Shown here: positions 41,762 through 50,778 of the stretch, piece by piece
Numbering within the stretch: the stretch's first letter is position 1
Layout of the letters: each line of letters begins with the position of its first letter
Source: Pseudomonadota bacterium
GTDB lineage: Bacteria > Pseudomonadota > Gammaproteobacteria > Steroidobacterales > Steroidobacteraceae
Assembly: GCA_023423065.1 (NCBI GenBank)
Contig: JAFAGC010000029.1
Coordinates: 1 to 64,000 of the forward strand
Direction: 5' to 3'
DNA length: 64,000 nt
Notes under the pieces: model-generated
Database searches by the model: none
What the model saw: the letters and a program-made list of their open reading frames with translations, nothing else
Told to the model about the DNA's origin: nothing
Made by a program: the position numbers and the translations under genes

Positions 41762-43594
41762 ATGCCGACGTTGCAGATCAAACCTTGCAGGCGCCTCGCT
41801 GCGCTCACGCTCCTCGCACTCTGCGTCGCGCACGTCGCCTCGCCTGCCCACGCGGGGATCGAGGTCGAAGTGCATGGCGTCGCGGACGACGTGCGGGCGA
41901 ACGTGCTCGCCCACCTGTCGCTCGAGCGGCACAAGGATTCCGACGACCTGTCTCCCGAGTTCGTCGAGCGGCTGCAGGAACGCGTCGAGCGCGAGGTCCG
42001 CAACGCGTTGCGCCCCTTCGGTTTCTACGAGCCCGTCGTCACTTCGACCGTCCGGCACGAAGGCAATCGCAACGAGCAGGATTATCACGTCGACATCACG
42101 ATCGTTCCGGGTAAACCGGTGGAAGTCGTCAAGGTCGACGTGCGCGTGACCGGCCCGGGCGCGGACGATCCGATCTTCACCGACATCACCGGCCAGCTGC
42201 CGATCCGTGTAGGCGACCGGCTCGATCACGCGAAGTACGATTCGCTGAAGGGCTCGCTGCTGCGCGCGGCGACCAACTACGGCTTCCTCGATGCGCGCAT
42301 GTCGCGCAACGAGATGCGCGTCGACCCGCGCACGTATTCCGCCGAAATCGAGATCGCGCTCGAAAGCGGCCAGCGTTACCGGTTCGGCGAAACGACGATC
42401 ACGCAGGACACGATCGACGACGCGCTGGTGCGCCGCTACCTGAGATACGGGGAAGACGATCCGTTCAACGCCACCGAACTGCTGCGCACCCAGTTCGCGC
42501 TCGACGACAGCCAGTATTTCTCCACCGTCGAGGTATTGCCCGGCGATCGCGACCGCGACGACCTGCGCGTGCCCGTGAACATCAACGCCGAACCCAATCG
42601 CCGGCGCCGGTATCAGTTCGGTGTGGGTTACGGCACCGATACGCAGGTGCGTGGCACCGCGGCGTGGGAAGACCGGCGCGTGAATCGCCGCGGGCACCGC
42701 TTCCGCACTGAAGTCCGCGCGGCGTCCATCTCCCAGTCGATCGACGCGCGCTACATCGTCCCGATCGGCGATCCCGCCATCGAGAAATTCACCCTGCAGC
42801 TGAGCGGCGAGCACGAACGCCTCGGCGACATCGACGACCAGACGCTCAATTTCACGCCCAGCGTGACGCACGTGCGCGGGCCGTGGTTCTCGAACTACTG
42901 GCAACGCGTCACGTACGTCGAGCTGCTGGACACCCGGTCCGAATTCCTGGCCTCGGGCGAAATCGATCGCCAGACGCTGCTGATTCCCGGCATCAGCCTC
43001 TCGCTGGTCCCGCGCGGCTATCTCGGCGAGGCGCTGTTGAGCCGCGCGTTGTACGGCGAGTTGCGCGGCTCGACGCAGAACCTCGGATCCGACTCCGACT
43101 TCCTCCAGGTGCGGCTGCAGGGCGAGCGCGTATTCGACATCGCGCCGAAATGGCACGTGCTGCTGCGCGCGGAGCTGGGCGCGACCGCGGTTTCGCAATC
43201 GAGCGATCTCGCGCCGTCGCAGCGCTTCTTCGCGGGCGGCGACCGCAGCGTGCGCGGCTACGGCTTCAAGGACCTGTCTCCGGTGGAGCCCGTCGTCGAC
43301 GAGAACGGTGAAACTACCTACCAGAAGGTCGGCGGCAAACACCTGGTCACCGGCTCGGTCGAGCTGATCCGCGACCTGCCGTGGAAGAACCTGTCGGTCG
43401 CGGTGTTCGGCGACGTCGGCAACGCGTTCGACCAGTTCGGCGATCCGCTCATGTATTCGGTCGGCGTCGGCGTGCGCATGCGGCTGCCGATCGTGTCCGT
43501 GGGCATCGACGTGGCACAGGGCCTGACTACTCCGCCGGGTTCGGCCAGCCGACCCGGCCCACGCCTGCACCTCAACTTCTCGCCCAAGTTGTGA
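41762..43594 (+). CDS. tamA: translocation and assembly module outer-membrane protein TamA
   Basis: This 610-residue Omp85-family protein has a signal peptide ending at AHA-GIEVEV. Three POTRA domains (about 35-260) and a 16-strand barrel follow. The conserved barrel motif RFFAGGDRSVRGYGFKDL lies near residues 490-507, and the C-terminal strand ends RLHLNFSPKL. TamA works with TamB in outer-membrane protein assembly and lipid transport. I chose the ATG at 41762 because it opens the signal peptide. Its stop overlaps the tamB start (GTGA). Confidence 0.93.
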   Translation: MPTLQIKPCRRLAALTLLALCVAHVASPAHAGIEVEVHGVADDVRANVLAHLSLERHKDSDDLSPEFVERLQERVEREVRNALRPFGFYEPVVTSTVRHEGNRNEQDYHVDITIVPGKPVEVVKVDVRVTGPGADDPIFTDITGQLPIRVGDRLDHAKYDSLKGSLLRAATNYGFLDARMSRNEMRVDPRTYSAEIEIALESGQRYRFGETTITQDTIDDALVRRYLRYGEDDPFNATELLRTQFALDDSQYFSTVEVLPGDRDRDDLRVPVNINAEPNRRRRYQFGVGYGTDTQVRGTAAWEDRRVNRRGHRFRTEVRAASISQSIDARYIVPIGDPAIEKFTLQLSGEHERLGDIDDQTLNFTPSVTHVRGPWFSNYWQRVTYVELLDTRSEFLASGEIDRQTLLIPGISLSLVPRGYLGEALLSRALYGELRGSTQNLGSDSDFLQVRLQGERVFDIAPKWHVLLRAELGATAVSQSSDLAPSQRFFAGGDRSVRGYGFKDLSPVEPVVDENGETTYQKVGGKHLVTGSVELIRDLPWKNLSVAVFGDVGNAFDQFGDPLMYSVGVGVRMRLPIVSVGIDVAQGLTTPPGSASRPGPRLHLNFSPKL

Positions 43595-46500
43595 TCAAGC
43601 GCGTACTCAAGATCGCCGCGCTCGCACTCGGATCGATCGTCCTGTGCCTGGTCCTGCTGCTCGCCTGGGTCATCTACACCGAGGCCGGCCTGCAGTTCGC
43701 CGTGAACCGCCTGCCCGAGAAGATGGGCAAGGTCACGCTGAAGATAGAAGACGTGCAGGGCACGATCGCCGGCGGGTTCAGCGCGCGCGTCGTCGAGGTC
43801 GATCATGAGGTCACGCACGTGCGCGTCGAGGGCGGCCGGGCGCGCGTGAATTTCTGGCCGCTGCTCGTCGGACGCATATCCGTGCGCCGTGCGTACGCGG
43901 ATCTCGTGCAAATTGACGTCAAGCCGAAGCGCGATCGCCCGCAGATGCCGCCGAAGTTCATGCCGCGGCTGCTCAGCATCGGCGCGGAACGCGCCGAGGC
44001 CAAACTACTCGCGATCGTGGCGCCTAACGGACGCCGCGTCGAGTTCGACGACGTCACGGGCGCCGGCATCGTCGCGCACAAGTACATCCGCGTGTTCGAC
44101 GGCAACATCGTCTACGGCGTGCTGCACGCGCGCGCGCTCGGGGAGCTGCGCGCGGCCGATCCGATGCAGCTGAGCGGCGAGGCGACCACGCGCATGATCA
44201 TCGAGGGACAACCGGAGTGGCGCGCCGACGCGAGCTTTGACGGCGACCTCGACAGGCTCTCGCTCACCGGCAAGCTGCAGGCACCCTTCCGCGCCGATCT
44301 CGAAGGCGAGCTGCTCGAGCTCTCGACGGCGTTCCACTGGAAAGGCGTCGCGGATGTGCACAACTTCGACCTGCGTGCATTCGGCGCCGGCGGCGCGCTC
44401 GGCATCGTCAGCGGAAGGCTCGACGTCGGCGGCGAAATGAATGCGTTCCACGCGCGCGGTCCCCTCACGGTCCCCGGACTTGGCGCGGGCCCTTTCGACG
44501 TCGTGTTCGAGGGCAACTACGAAGACAAGGTCGTCAACGCGACTCACTACTCGGCGATCCATCGCGCGACGGGCAGCACGGTGACGGGCCAGGGCACCAT
44601 CGAAGCGGTCGACGGCGGCCCGAGGCTGGTGCTGGACGGAGACTGGAGCGGACTGCGCTGGCCGCTGGCCGCCCGGTTCACGGCCGAGACGCCCCAGTTG
44701 TTCGGCAGTCCCGCGGGAAAATACCGGCTCGAAGGAGTCTGGCCGTACGCGATCGCCGCGGACGGCGAGCTCTTCGTGCCGCGGCTCTCGCCCATGAGCG
44801 TCGCGTTGCGGGGCGCGCTCGACAAGGATCACCTGCGGATCGCGGACCTCGGCCTCGGCGCATTCGGCGGCAGCGCGAAGCTCGTCGGCGAGGCGCGCTG
44901 GGCGCCCGAGGAAAGCTGGACGCTCGAAGGTGACTTCACCGCTTTCGATCCGTCCGAGCTGCGTCCGGGTTTTCGCGGCGCGCTCGACTTCAAGCTCCGG
45001 GCGCGCGGCAAGCCCTTCAACGGCGAGGAAGTCCTCGACATCGCCGTCGCCGATCTCCACGGCACGCTGCGCAACAACCCGGCATCGGGCAGCGGCCGCG
45101 TGCTGCTCGAACGCGGACAGGACTGGACCTTCGACAACCTGCGGATGCGCGCGGGCAGCACGCGGCTGGTGCTCGACGGCAGCGTGGGCGCGAACAAGGC
45201 GCTCGATCTCAACTTCACGCTCGACGCGGACAATCTCGGCCTCATCGCGGAGGGCGCCCGCGGCCGTCTGAACGCCAGTGGTTTCGTGATCGGCACCGCG
45301 GAAGCTCCGGTGGTGAAGATCACTGCGCAAGGATCAGGCGTCGAACACGGTGAGCTCAAGATCGACAAACTATCCGCGAACGTGGACGTCGACTGGCGCG
45401 GACAGAACGCGTCGCACGCCGATATCGCGATCTCGCGCTTCGCGTTCGGCGAGCGCGAACTCTCGCAGTTCAACCTGCTCATGGAGGGAACCGCGTCGGA
45501 TCACTCGGTACGCATGGACGCCTTCGCCGGGAAAACCACCGCCCACATGCGCGGCAAGGGGAAATTCGAAGACTCCGCGTGGAAAGGAGCGATCGAGAAT
45601 CTGATCATCGACGACGACGCCAATCTCAACTTGCAGCTCGATGCGCCCGCCCCGGTCGTGGTGAGCGCGAATTCGTTCAAGATCGATCCGCTTTGCCTGC
45701 ATGGCAAGGTGGCGCGCCTGTGCAGCGAAGGCGACTGGAACCCGTCCGGATGGAGCGCACGCGCTGACGCGCTCAACCTGCCGATCAGCACGCTCACGGC
45801 CGGACTCACGCCCAAGGTCGAATACCAGGGCACCGTCAACGCCACCGCGAGCGCGAGCAGCACCGGCGGCGCACCGTTCATCGGAGAGGCGCGCGTCGAT
45901 CTCGTCGACGCGGCCATCAAGCATCGGCTCGCGAGCGGCCGCACCGACATCATCCACTTCGGTTCCGGCGTGTTCACGCTCAACGGAGAGCCGGATCACA
46001 TGAGGGCCGAGCTCCGGCTCGACGCCGCCGCACGCGGGCTCATCGTCGGGCGGCTGCGCGCCGAACGCAGCGCGGCCGACATGGCCGACTGGCGCATGCG
46101 CGGGCAACTGCAGATGGCGACCGGAACGCTGGGGTTCATCACGCTGTACGTGCCGGAGATCGATCGCGTCAGCGGCCATTTCGACGTCGACCTCTCGTTC
46201 GCGGGAACACTCGGGCGTCCGAGCGCGAGCGGTGTCATCAAACTCGGCCGCGCCGAGCTCGACCTGTACCAGCTCAATCTCGCGCTGCGGCAGCTCGAGA
46301 TGGAAGCCCGCATCGTGTCCAACAACCTGGAATTCACCTCCACCGCGAGCGCCGGCGCGGGAAAACTCGCGAGTTCGGGAAAGATAGAGTGGCGCGAAGG
46401 CCTGCCGTACGGCGACATCCAGCTCGACGGCAAGGACCTGCGCCTGGTCGACGTGCCCGAGGCGCGCATCGACGCCTCGCCCGATCTCGACTTCCACATC

Positions 46501-47361
46501 TCGGGCCGCGACATCCTCGTAAAGGGCGAGGTCAAACTACCGATGGCGCGGATCGAGCCGGCCGATCTCACCAACGCGGTGTTGCCCTCCGCGGACGAGG
46601 TGATCGTCGGTGAGACGCAGGAGGTCGCCGAGGATCCGTTCCGCGTGACCAGCGAGATCACGATGACGCTCGGCAACGACGTGCGGATCGACACGTACGG
46701 CCTGACGGGTCATATCACTGGCAGCCTGACCGAACGCACGCTGCCCGGCGAGCCGACTCGCGCCACGGGCGAACTCCAGGTGAAGGACGGCCAGTACACG
46801 GCGCTCGCGCGCAAGCTCGACATCGAGCGCGGACGGCTGATCTTCAGCGGAGGTTTACTCGCGGACCCGGCCGTGGACATCCGCGCGGTCAAGGAATTCC
46901 CGGACGTCAAGGCCGGCGTCAACGTGCGCGGATCCTTGCGCGAGCCGCGACTCTCGTTCTTTTCCGAACCGTCGATTCCGCAATCGCAGATCGTCTCGCT
47001 GATCCTCGCCGGCGGTTCGCTGCAGAGCGCGCAGAACGCGAACCGCCCCGGTGGAGCTCCGACCGCGGGCGCGGAAGTCGCGGGCCAGGCAGCCGCGCTG
47101 CTGGCCTCCGAGCTCGGCAACAAGCTCGGACTTCCCGACATCAGCGTGGAGTCGGATTTCGACTTGTCGAACGAGCAGATCGGCACGTCGCTGGTGCTCG
47201 GCAAGTACCTTTCGCCGCGCCTCTACCTCAGCTATGGAATCTCGCTGACAGAATCGATCAACACGATCAAGATGAGATACACGCTCGACGACCACTGGAC
47301 CGTCAAGACCGAAGCGGGCAAGGAACGCGCCGCGGATCTCGTCTTCACCATCGAGAAATGA
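43591..47361 (+). CDS. tamB: translocation and assembly module inner-membrane protein TamB
   Basis: This 1256-residue AsmA-superfamily protein has one N-terminal membrane helix (about 6-26), a very long beta-strand groove and the C-terminal TamB/DUF490 domain (about 900-1256) ending LDDHWTVKTEAGKERAADLV. It spans the periplasm, binds TamA and is thought to move phospholipid to the outer membrane. The GTG start at 43591 overlaps the tamA stop by 4 nt and begins the membrane helix. The end overlaps alkB by 4 nt. Confidence 0.93.
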   Translation: MIKRVLKIAALALGSIVLCLVLLLAWVIYTEAGLQFAVNRLPEKMGKVTLKIEDVQGTIAGGFSARVVEVDHEVTHVRVEGGRARVNFWPLLVGRISVRRAYADLVQIDVKPKRDRPQMPPKFMPRLLSIGAERAEAKLLAIVAPNGRRVEFDDVTGAGIVAHKYIRVFDGNIVYGVLHARALGELRAADPMQLSGEATTRMIIEGQPEWRADASFDGDLDRLSLTGKLQAPFRADLEGELLELSTAFHWKGVADVHNFDLRAFGAGGALGIVSGRLDVGGEMNAFHARGPLTVPGLGAGPFDVVFEGNYEDKVVNATHYSAIHRATGSTVTGQGTIEAVDGGPRLVLDGDWSGLRWPLAARFTAETPQLFGSPAGKYRLEGVWPYAIAADGELFVPRLSPMSVALRGALDKDHLRIADLGLGAFGGSAKLVGEARWAPEESWTLEGDFTAFDPSELRPGFRGALDFKLRARGKPFNGEEVLDIAVADLHGTLRNNPASGSGRVLLERGQDWTFDNLRMRAGSTRLVLDGSVGANKALDLNFTLDADNLGLIAEGARGRLNASGFVIGTAEAPVVKITAQGSGVEHGELKIDKLSANVDVDWRGQNASHADIAISRFAFGERELSQFNLLMEGTASDHSVRMDAFAGKTTAHMRGKGKFEDSAWKGAIENLIIDDDANLNLQLDAPAPVVVSANSFKIDPLCLHGKVARLCSEGDWNPSGWSARADALNLPISTLTAGLTPKVEYQGTVNATASASSTGGAPFIGEARVDLVDAAIKHRLASGRTDIIHFGSGVFTLNGEPDHMRAELRLDAAARGLIVGRLRAERSAADMADWRMRGQLQMATGTLGFITLYVPEIDRVSGHFDVDLSFAGTLGRPSASGVIKLGRAELDLYQLNLALRQLEMEARIVSNNLEFTSTASAGAGKLASSGKIEWREGLPYGDIQLDGKDLRLVDVPEARIDASPDLDFHISGRDILVKGEVKLPMARIEPADLTNAVLPSADEVIVGETQEVAEDPFRVTSEITMTLGNDVRIDTYGLTGHITGSLTERTLPGEPTRATGELQVKDGQYTALARKLDIERGRLIFSGGLLADPAVDIRAVKEFPDVKAGVNVRGSLREPRLSFFSEPSIPQSQIVSLILAGGSLQSAQNANRPGGAPTAGAEVAGQAAALLASELGNKLGLPDISVESDFDLSNEQIGTSLVLGKYLSPRLYLSYGISLTESINTIKMRYTLDDHWTVKTEAGKERAADLVFTIEK

Positions 47362-48005
47362 AAACGCTGCAGCTGCCTTTCGCCGACTCCGCGGCGGCGG
47401 ATGCGATCCGTCTCGACGACGGCATCACGTGGCTGCGCGGCTTCGCGGACAGCGCGAAGTTGATGCCGCTCGTCGACGAAATCGCGAACATCGCGCCGTT
47501 TCGCCACCTGGTGACGCCCGGTGGTCAGACGATGTCCGTCGCAATGACCAACTGCGGTCCGCTCGGCTGGGTCAGCGATCGCGGCGGCTATCGTTATAGT
47601 TCGCGCGATCCGCAGTCCGGGCGCGACTGGCCCGCGATGCCCGCGGAGTTCCTGCGACTGGCGCTCGCGGCGGCGGTGCGTTGCGGTTTTCCGGACTTCG
47701 TTCCTGACGCGTGCCTCGTCAATCGCTACGCGGCCGGTGCGCGCCTCACCGCGCACCGCGATGCCGACGAACAGAACTTCGCGCAGCCGATCGTTTCCGT
47801 ATCACTCGGCCTGCCGGCGAATTTTGCGTTTTACGGAATCACGCGCGGCGGGAAGGGACGCGGCGTCGCGCTCACCGACGGCGACGTTCTGGTGTGGGGC
47901 GGGCCGGCACGACTCGCATACCATGCCGTGCGTCCGATCAAGCCGGGCACTCACCCGGTTACCGGGCCGTATCGCTACAACCTGACCTTCCGGCACGCGC
48001 GCTGA
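47358..48005 (+). CDS. alkB: alpha-ketoglutarate-dependent DNA dealkylase AlkB
   Basis: This 215-residue Fe(II)/2-oxoglutarate dioxygenase repairs 1-methyladenine and 3-methylcytosine by oxidative demethylation. The iron ligands are His133 and Asp135 (HRDADEQ) and His189 (YHAV), and the 2-oxoglutarate-binding arginines are Arg206 and Arg212 (RYNLTFR). NRYAAGARLTAHRD is the family signature. Length matches E. coli AlkB. Its ATG overlaps the tamB stop (ATGA), so it is translated after tamB rather than within an ada operon. Confidence 0.93.
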   Translation: MKTLQLPFADSAAADAIRLDDGITWLRGFADSAKLMPLVDEIANIAPFRHLVTPGGQTMSVAMTNCGPLGWVSDRGGYRYSSRDPQSGRDWPAMPAEFLRLALAAAVRCGFPDFVPDACLVNRYAAGARLTAHRDADEQNFAQPIVSVSLGLPANFAFYGITRGGKGRGVALTDGDVLVWGGPARLAYHAVRPIKPGTHPVTGPYRYNLTFRHAR

Positions 48006-48035
48006 CTACCTGGGCGCTCATGCCGATTCACCGCG

Positions 48036-48665
48036 TTACTTCACGGTCTCCAGTGCCGACGCCGAAAACATGGCCGCTGGCGATATGACCGGTTCCCCGA
48101 GCGGCACCGAACTACCGTAACGCTCGCGCATCTTGGCGCGCACTGCCTTGTCGCTGAGATCGAATTCCCGCAACTTCTGCCTCGCACCGAGCTCCACGCC
48201 GAGCGCACGCTTGTACATCTTCCAGACGAGCTCGGAACAGTAGATCCGTTCGTCCGACCATTCGAAATACAGATCGTAGGGTTTGCCTTCGTAGGCGCCC
48301 GCTTCGCGCCGCAGTTTCCCGGCCTGCTCCTTCGTCAATCCACCCGCGACCCGCTTCACGGTGAAGTGTCCTTCCCGCCCGCGCGCGATCCATTCATCGA
48401 GTGGCGTGTACCGTACGGTTGCGATGGCTTCGAACACGTAGGGCTTGCCATCCCGATGGATGATCACGCCCATGTGGCTCCAGGGCGAACGGGTCGCGCG
48501 CTGGATCGCGACGCTCTGCGACGAACGGGAGGTCTGGAAAATGATGTCGCCATCGCGCAGCGTCGGCACGGTCACCGGGTGCGCCGCGGCACCGATGAAC
48601 ACGACGATGCCGAGCGCCAGCAGGACGTGAATTCGCACGCGCCCAGCATAGCGCTGAAATATCAT
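48036..48665 (-). CDS. YiiX/YebB-like NlpC/P60-superfamily protein
   Basis: This 209-residue exported protein has a hydrophobic N-terminus (about 12-30) followed by the YiiX/YebB fold. Visible are LRDGDIIFQTSRSSQS, the catalytic-type His in PWSHMGVI, FEAIATVRYTPLDEWI and the Cys in IYCSELVWKMY. The circularly permuted papain-like fold suggests peptidase, amidase or acyl-transferase activity, and the true substrate is not known. Start codons at 48665 (ATG) or 48638 (GTG) are both possible. Longer minus-strand extensions run antisense to the neighbour. It diverges from the YciI gene. Confidence 0.8.
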   Translation of the reverse strand: MIFQRYAGRVRIHVLLALGIVVFIGAAAHPVTVPTLRDGDIIFQTSRSSQSVAIQRATRSPWSHMGVIIHRDGKPYVFEAIATVRYTPLDEWIARGREGHFTVKRVAGGLTKEQAGKLRREAGAYEGKPYDLYFEWSDERIYCSELVWKMYKRALGVELGARQKLREFDLSDKAVRAKMRERYGSSVPLGEPVISPAAMFSASALETVK

Positions 48666-48692
48666 GCGCGCCCTGACCGGCCCGGAGGCGCC

Positions 48693-48998
48693 ATGCACTA
48701 TCTTCTTCTCTATACATATGTGCCCGACGTGCTCGAGCGCCGACCCCAGTTTCGCGGGGCTCACATCCGTCATGCGCGGGCTGCGGTCGAGCGCGGCGAG
48801 CTCCGGCTCGCCGGCGCATTCGCCAACCCGGTGGACGGTGCGGCGCTGTTCTTTTCGGCGCCTTCGCCCGCGATCGTCGAGCAGTTCGCGAAGGAAGACC
48901 CCTACGTAACGGGCGGCCTGGTCACGAAGTGGGTCGTGCGCGAATGGACGACGGTGGTGGGTCCGGGCGCCGCGCACCCCCTGCCAACCGATCTCTGA
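48693..48998 (+). CDS. YciI family protein
   Basis: This 101-residue protein has a ferredoxin-like alpha/beta fold of the YciI family: MHYLLLYTYVPDVLERRPQF, the conserved His/Arg stretch RGAHIRHARAAVERGELRLA, then GAFANPVDGAALFFSA and the ending WTTVVG. YciI-like proteins have a conserved His-Asp pair and may be small enzymes; their role is open. A GGAGG site lies 4 nt upstream of the ATG. It is 27 bp from the divergent YiiX-like gene. Confidence 0.88.
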   Translation: MHYLLLYTYVPDVLERRPQFRGAHIRHARAAVERGELRLAGAFANPVDGAALFFSAPSPAIVEQFAKEDPYVTGGLVTKWVVREWTTVVGPGAAHPLPTDL

Positions 48999-49058
48999 AC
49001 CCATTCCGGCGGGATCGGGAGCACCTCCCGAAAGGTCAACAATTTCATTGACGACTCA

Positions 49059-49072
49059 TGCATTTTTATGCA
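49059..49072 (+). promoter_or_regulatory. ARG-box-like operator upstream of argR
   Basis: TGCAT (49059-49063) and ATGCA (49068-49072) form a perfect inverted repeat around TTTT, close to the ArgR consensus TGAAT-N4-ATTCA. A further ATTCA half-site at 49088-49092 is 20 nt on, near the usual pair spacing. TTGACG at 49048-49053 could be the -35 box, though no good -10 is seen. ArgR with arginine would repress the whole operon including its own gene. Confidence 0.55.
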
Positions 49073-49103
49073 CCATGCGCGCTCTTTATTCACGGGCGAC
49101 CCC

Positions 49104-49562
49104 ATGCTCACCGACCATCATCGCGAGGCGCGCCGCAGCGCCATCGTGCGGCTGCTGCGCCAATCTCCGGTGCGCCGCCAGCACGAGCTCGTGAAGTTGC
49201 TGAAGCGGGAAGGTCACGCGGTTACCCAGTCGTCGGTGAGCCGCGACCTGCGCGAGCTCGGCGTGCTCAAGGCCAGCGACGGCTATGTGCTGCCCGATAG
49301 CGCGGAAATCTCGGCGAGAACCCAGGATAATTTCAGCACCATCGCGCACTTCGTGCTCGAGGTGCGCACCGCCGGACCTTCGATCACCGTGGTCAAGACC
49401 ACGATCGGATCCGCCGGCACCGTGGCCGCGGCCATCGACAAGGCGGGTTGGGAAGATGTCGCCGGCACCGTGTCCGGCGACGACACGATTTTCATCGCGA
49501 CGGCCGATGCCCGGTCCCAGGCCCGGGTGCTCGATCATCTGCGTAATAGTTTCGGAGTCTGA
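49104..49562 (+). CDS. argR: arginine repressor
   Basis: This 152-residue protein has the ArgR winged helix at the N-terminus, with RRQHELVKLLKREGHAVTQS at 24-43 and the recognition region VTQSSVSRDLRELG at 40-53. The C-terminal arginine-binding, hexamerising domain follows, with AIDKAGWEDVAGTVSGDDTI and IFIA. The ATG at 49104 gives the normal length. It is the first gene of the arginine operon, 6 bp before argG, and has an ARG-box-like palindrome about 30 nt upstream, which points to autoregulation and control of all downstream arg genes. Confidence 0.92.
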   Translation: MLTDHHREARRSAIVRLLRQSPVRRQHELVKLLKREGHAVTQSSVSRDLRELGVLKASDGYVLPDSAEISARTQDNFSTIAHFVLEVRTAGPSITVVKTTIGSAGTVAAAIDKAGWEDVAGTVSGDDTIFIATADARSQARVLDHLRNSFGV

Positions 49563-49568
49563 ATAAAA

Positions 49569-50777
49569 ATGAATGCGGAGCAGAAACCCATCGTTCTCGC
49601 CTATTCCGGCGGTCTCGACACCTCGTTCCTGGTGCCCTGGCTCAAGGACAACTACGGCCGGCCGATCATCACGGTCACCGTCGACACCGGCGGCATCGAC
49701 GCCGCGGGCGCGAAGACGCTGCGCGAGCGCGCGCTCGCGCTCGGCGCGATCGAGCATCACCAGATCGACGCGCGCGCCGACTACTTCGAGCAGGTGTTGC
49801 GCTTCCTCGTGATGGGCAACGTGCGCCGCGGCCAGCTCTACCCGCTGTGCGTGGGCGCCGAGCGCGTCATGCAGGCGCAGCAGATCGCGCTGATGGCGCG
49901 CAAGCTCGGCACGAATTCGATCGCGCACGGCTGCACGGCAGCCGGCAACGACCAGGTGCGTTTCGAAGTCGCGATGCGCACGCTCGCGCCGGAGCTCGAG
50001 GTCATCGCGCCCGTGCGCGACAAGGCGTTCAAACGGCAGGAAGAGCTCGACTATCTACAGAGCCGCAAGCTCCCGGTTCCGCCGTTCGGCGCGGCCTACT
50101 CGATCAACCGCGGCCTGTGGGGCGTGACGATCGGTGGCAAGGAGACGCTGACCTCCGAGGGCAGCATCCCGGATCATGCCTGGGTGCTCTCGAAGGACGC
50201 GTTCACCAACCCGAAGGCGCCCTCGAAGCACACCATCCATTTCGAGAAGGGCCGGCCGGTCGGCATCGACGGTAAGACGATGTCGGCGGTCGACGTCGTC
50301 GAGCAACTCGAAGCGCTCGGTGCGCCGTACGGCATCGGTCGCGGCATCCATCTCGGCGATACCATCATCGGCACGAAGGGCCGCGTCGCGTTCGAGGCTC
50401 CGGCCGCCGAGACGCTGCTCACCGCGCATCGCGAGCTCGAGAAGCTCGTGCTCACGCCGCGCCAGCAGCGCATCAAGGAATCGCTCGCGGGGCCCTACGG
50501 CGACTGGGTGCACGAAGGCCAGCTGCTCGACCCCGTGTGCCGCGACATCGAGGCCTTGTTCGTCTCCTCGCAGGAACGCGTCACGGGCAAGGTCCACGTG
50601 CTGTTCCGGCCGGGTAGTTTGTTCGTCGAGGGTGTGGAGTCGCCGCATTCTCTCATGGCGGCCTCCAAGGGCGTCTACGGTGAATCACATGGCGAATGGA
50701 CCCCGCAGGACGCGCTGGGTTTTTCGAAGATCGTTTCGCTAACGGGCATGTTCCATGCCCGCGCGGGAGGCAAGTGA
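49569..50777 (+). CDS. argG: argininosuccinate synthase
   Basis: This 402-residue enzyme joins citrulline and aspartate with ATP to argininosuccinate, the penultimate step of arginine synthesis. The N-terminal PP-loop motif AYSGGLDTS is at 11-19. HGCTAAGNDQVRFE and the substrate-binding SINRGLWGVTIGGKE are typical of the type I family. It lies between argR and the unknown P-loop gene, with a single base separating its stop from the next ATG. Confidence 0.96.
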   Translation: MNAEQKPIVLAYSGGLDTSFLVPWLKDNYGRPIITVTVDTGGIDAAGAKTLRERALALGAIEHHQIDARADYFEQVLRFLVMGNVRRGQLYPLCVGAERVMQAQQIALMARKLGTNSIAHGCTAAGNDQVRFEVAMRTLAPELEVIAPVRDKAFKRQEELDYLQSRKLPVPPFGAAYSINRGLWGVTIGGKETLTSEGSIPDHAWVLSKDAFTNPKAPSKHTIHFEKGRPVGIDGKTMSAVDVVEQLEALGAPYGIGRGIHLGDTIIGTKGRVAFEAPAAETLLTAHRELEKLVLTPRQQRIKESLAGPYGDWVHEGQLLDPVCRDIEALFVSSQERVTGKVHVLFRPGSLFVEGVESPHSLMAASKGVYGESHGEWTPQDALGFSKIVSLTGMFHARAGGK

Positions 50778-50778
50778 G

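Noticed and set aside
41564..43570. Long minus-strand frame opposite tamA
   Set aside because: TamA is well supported by POTRA and barrel motifs on the plus strand.
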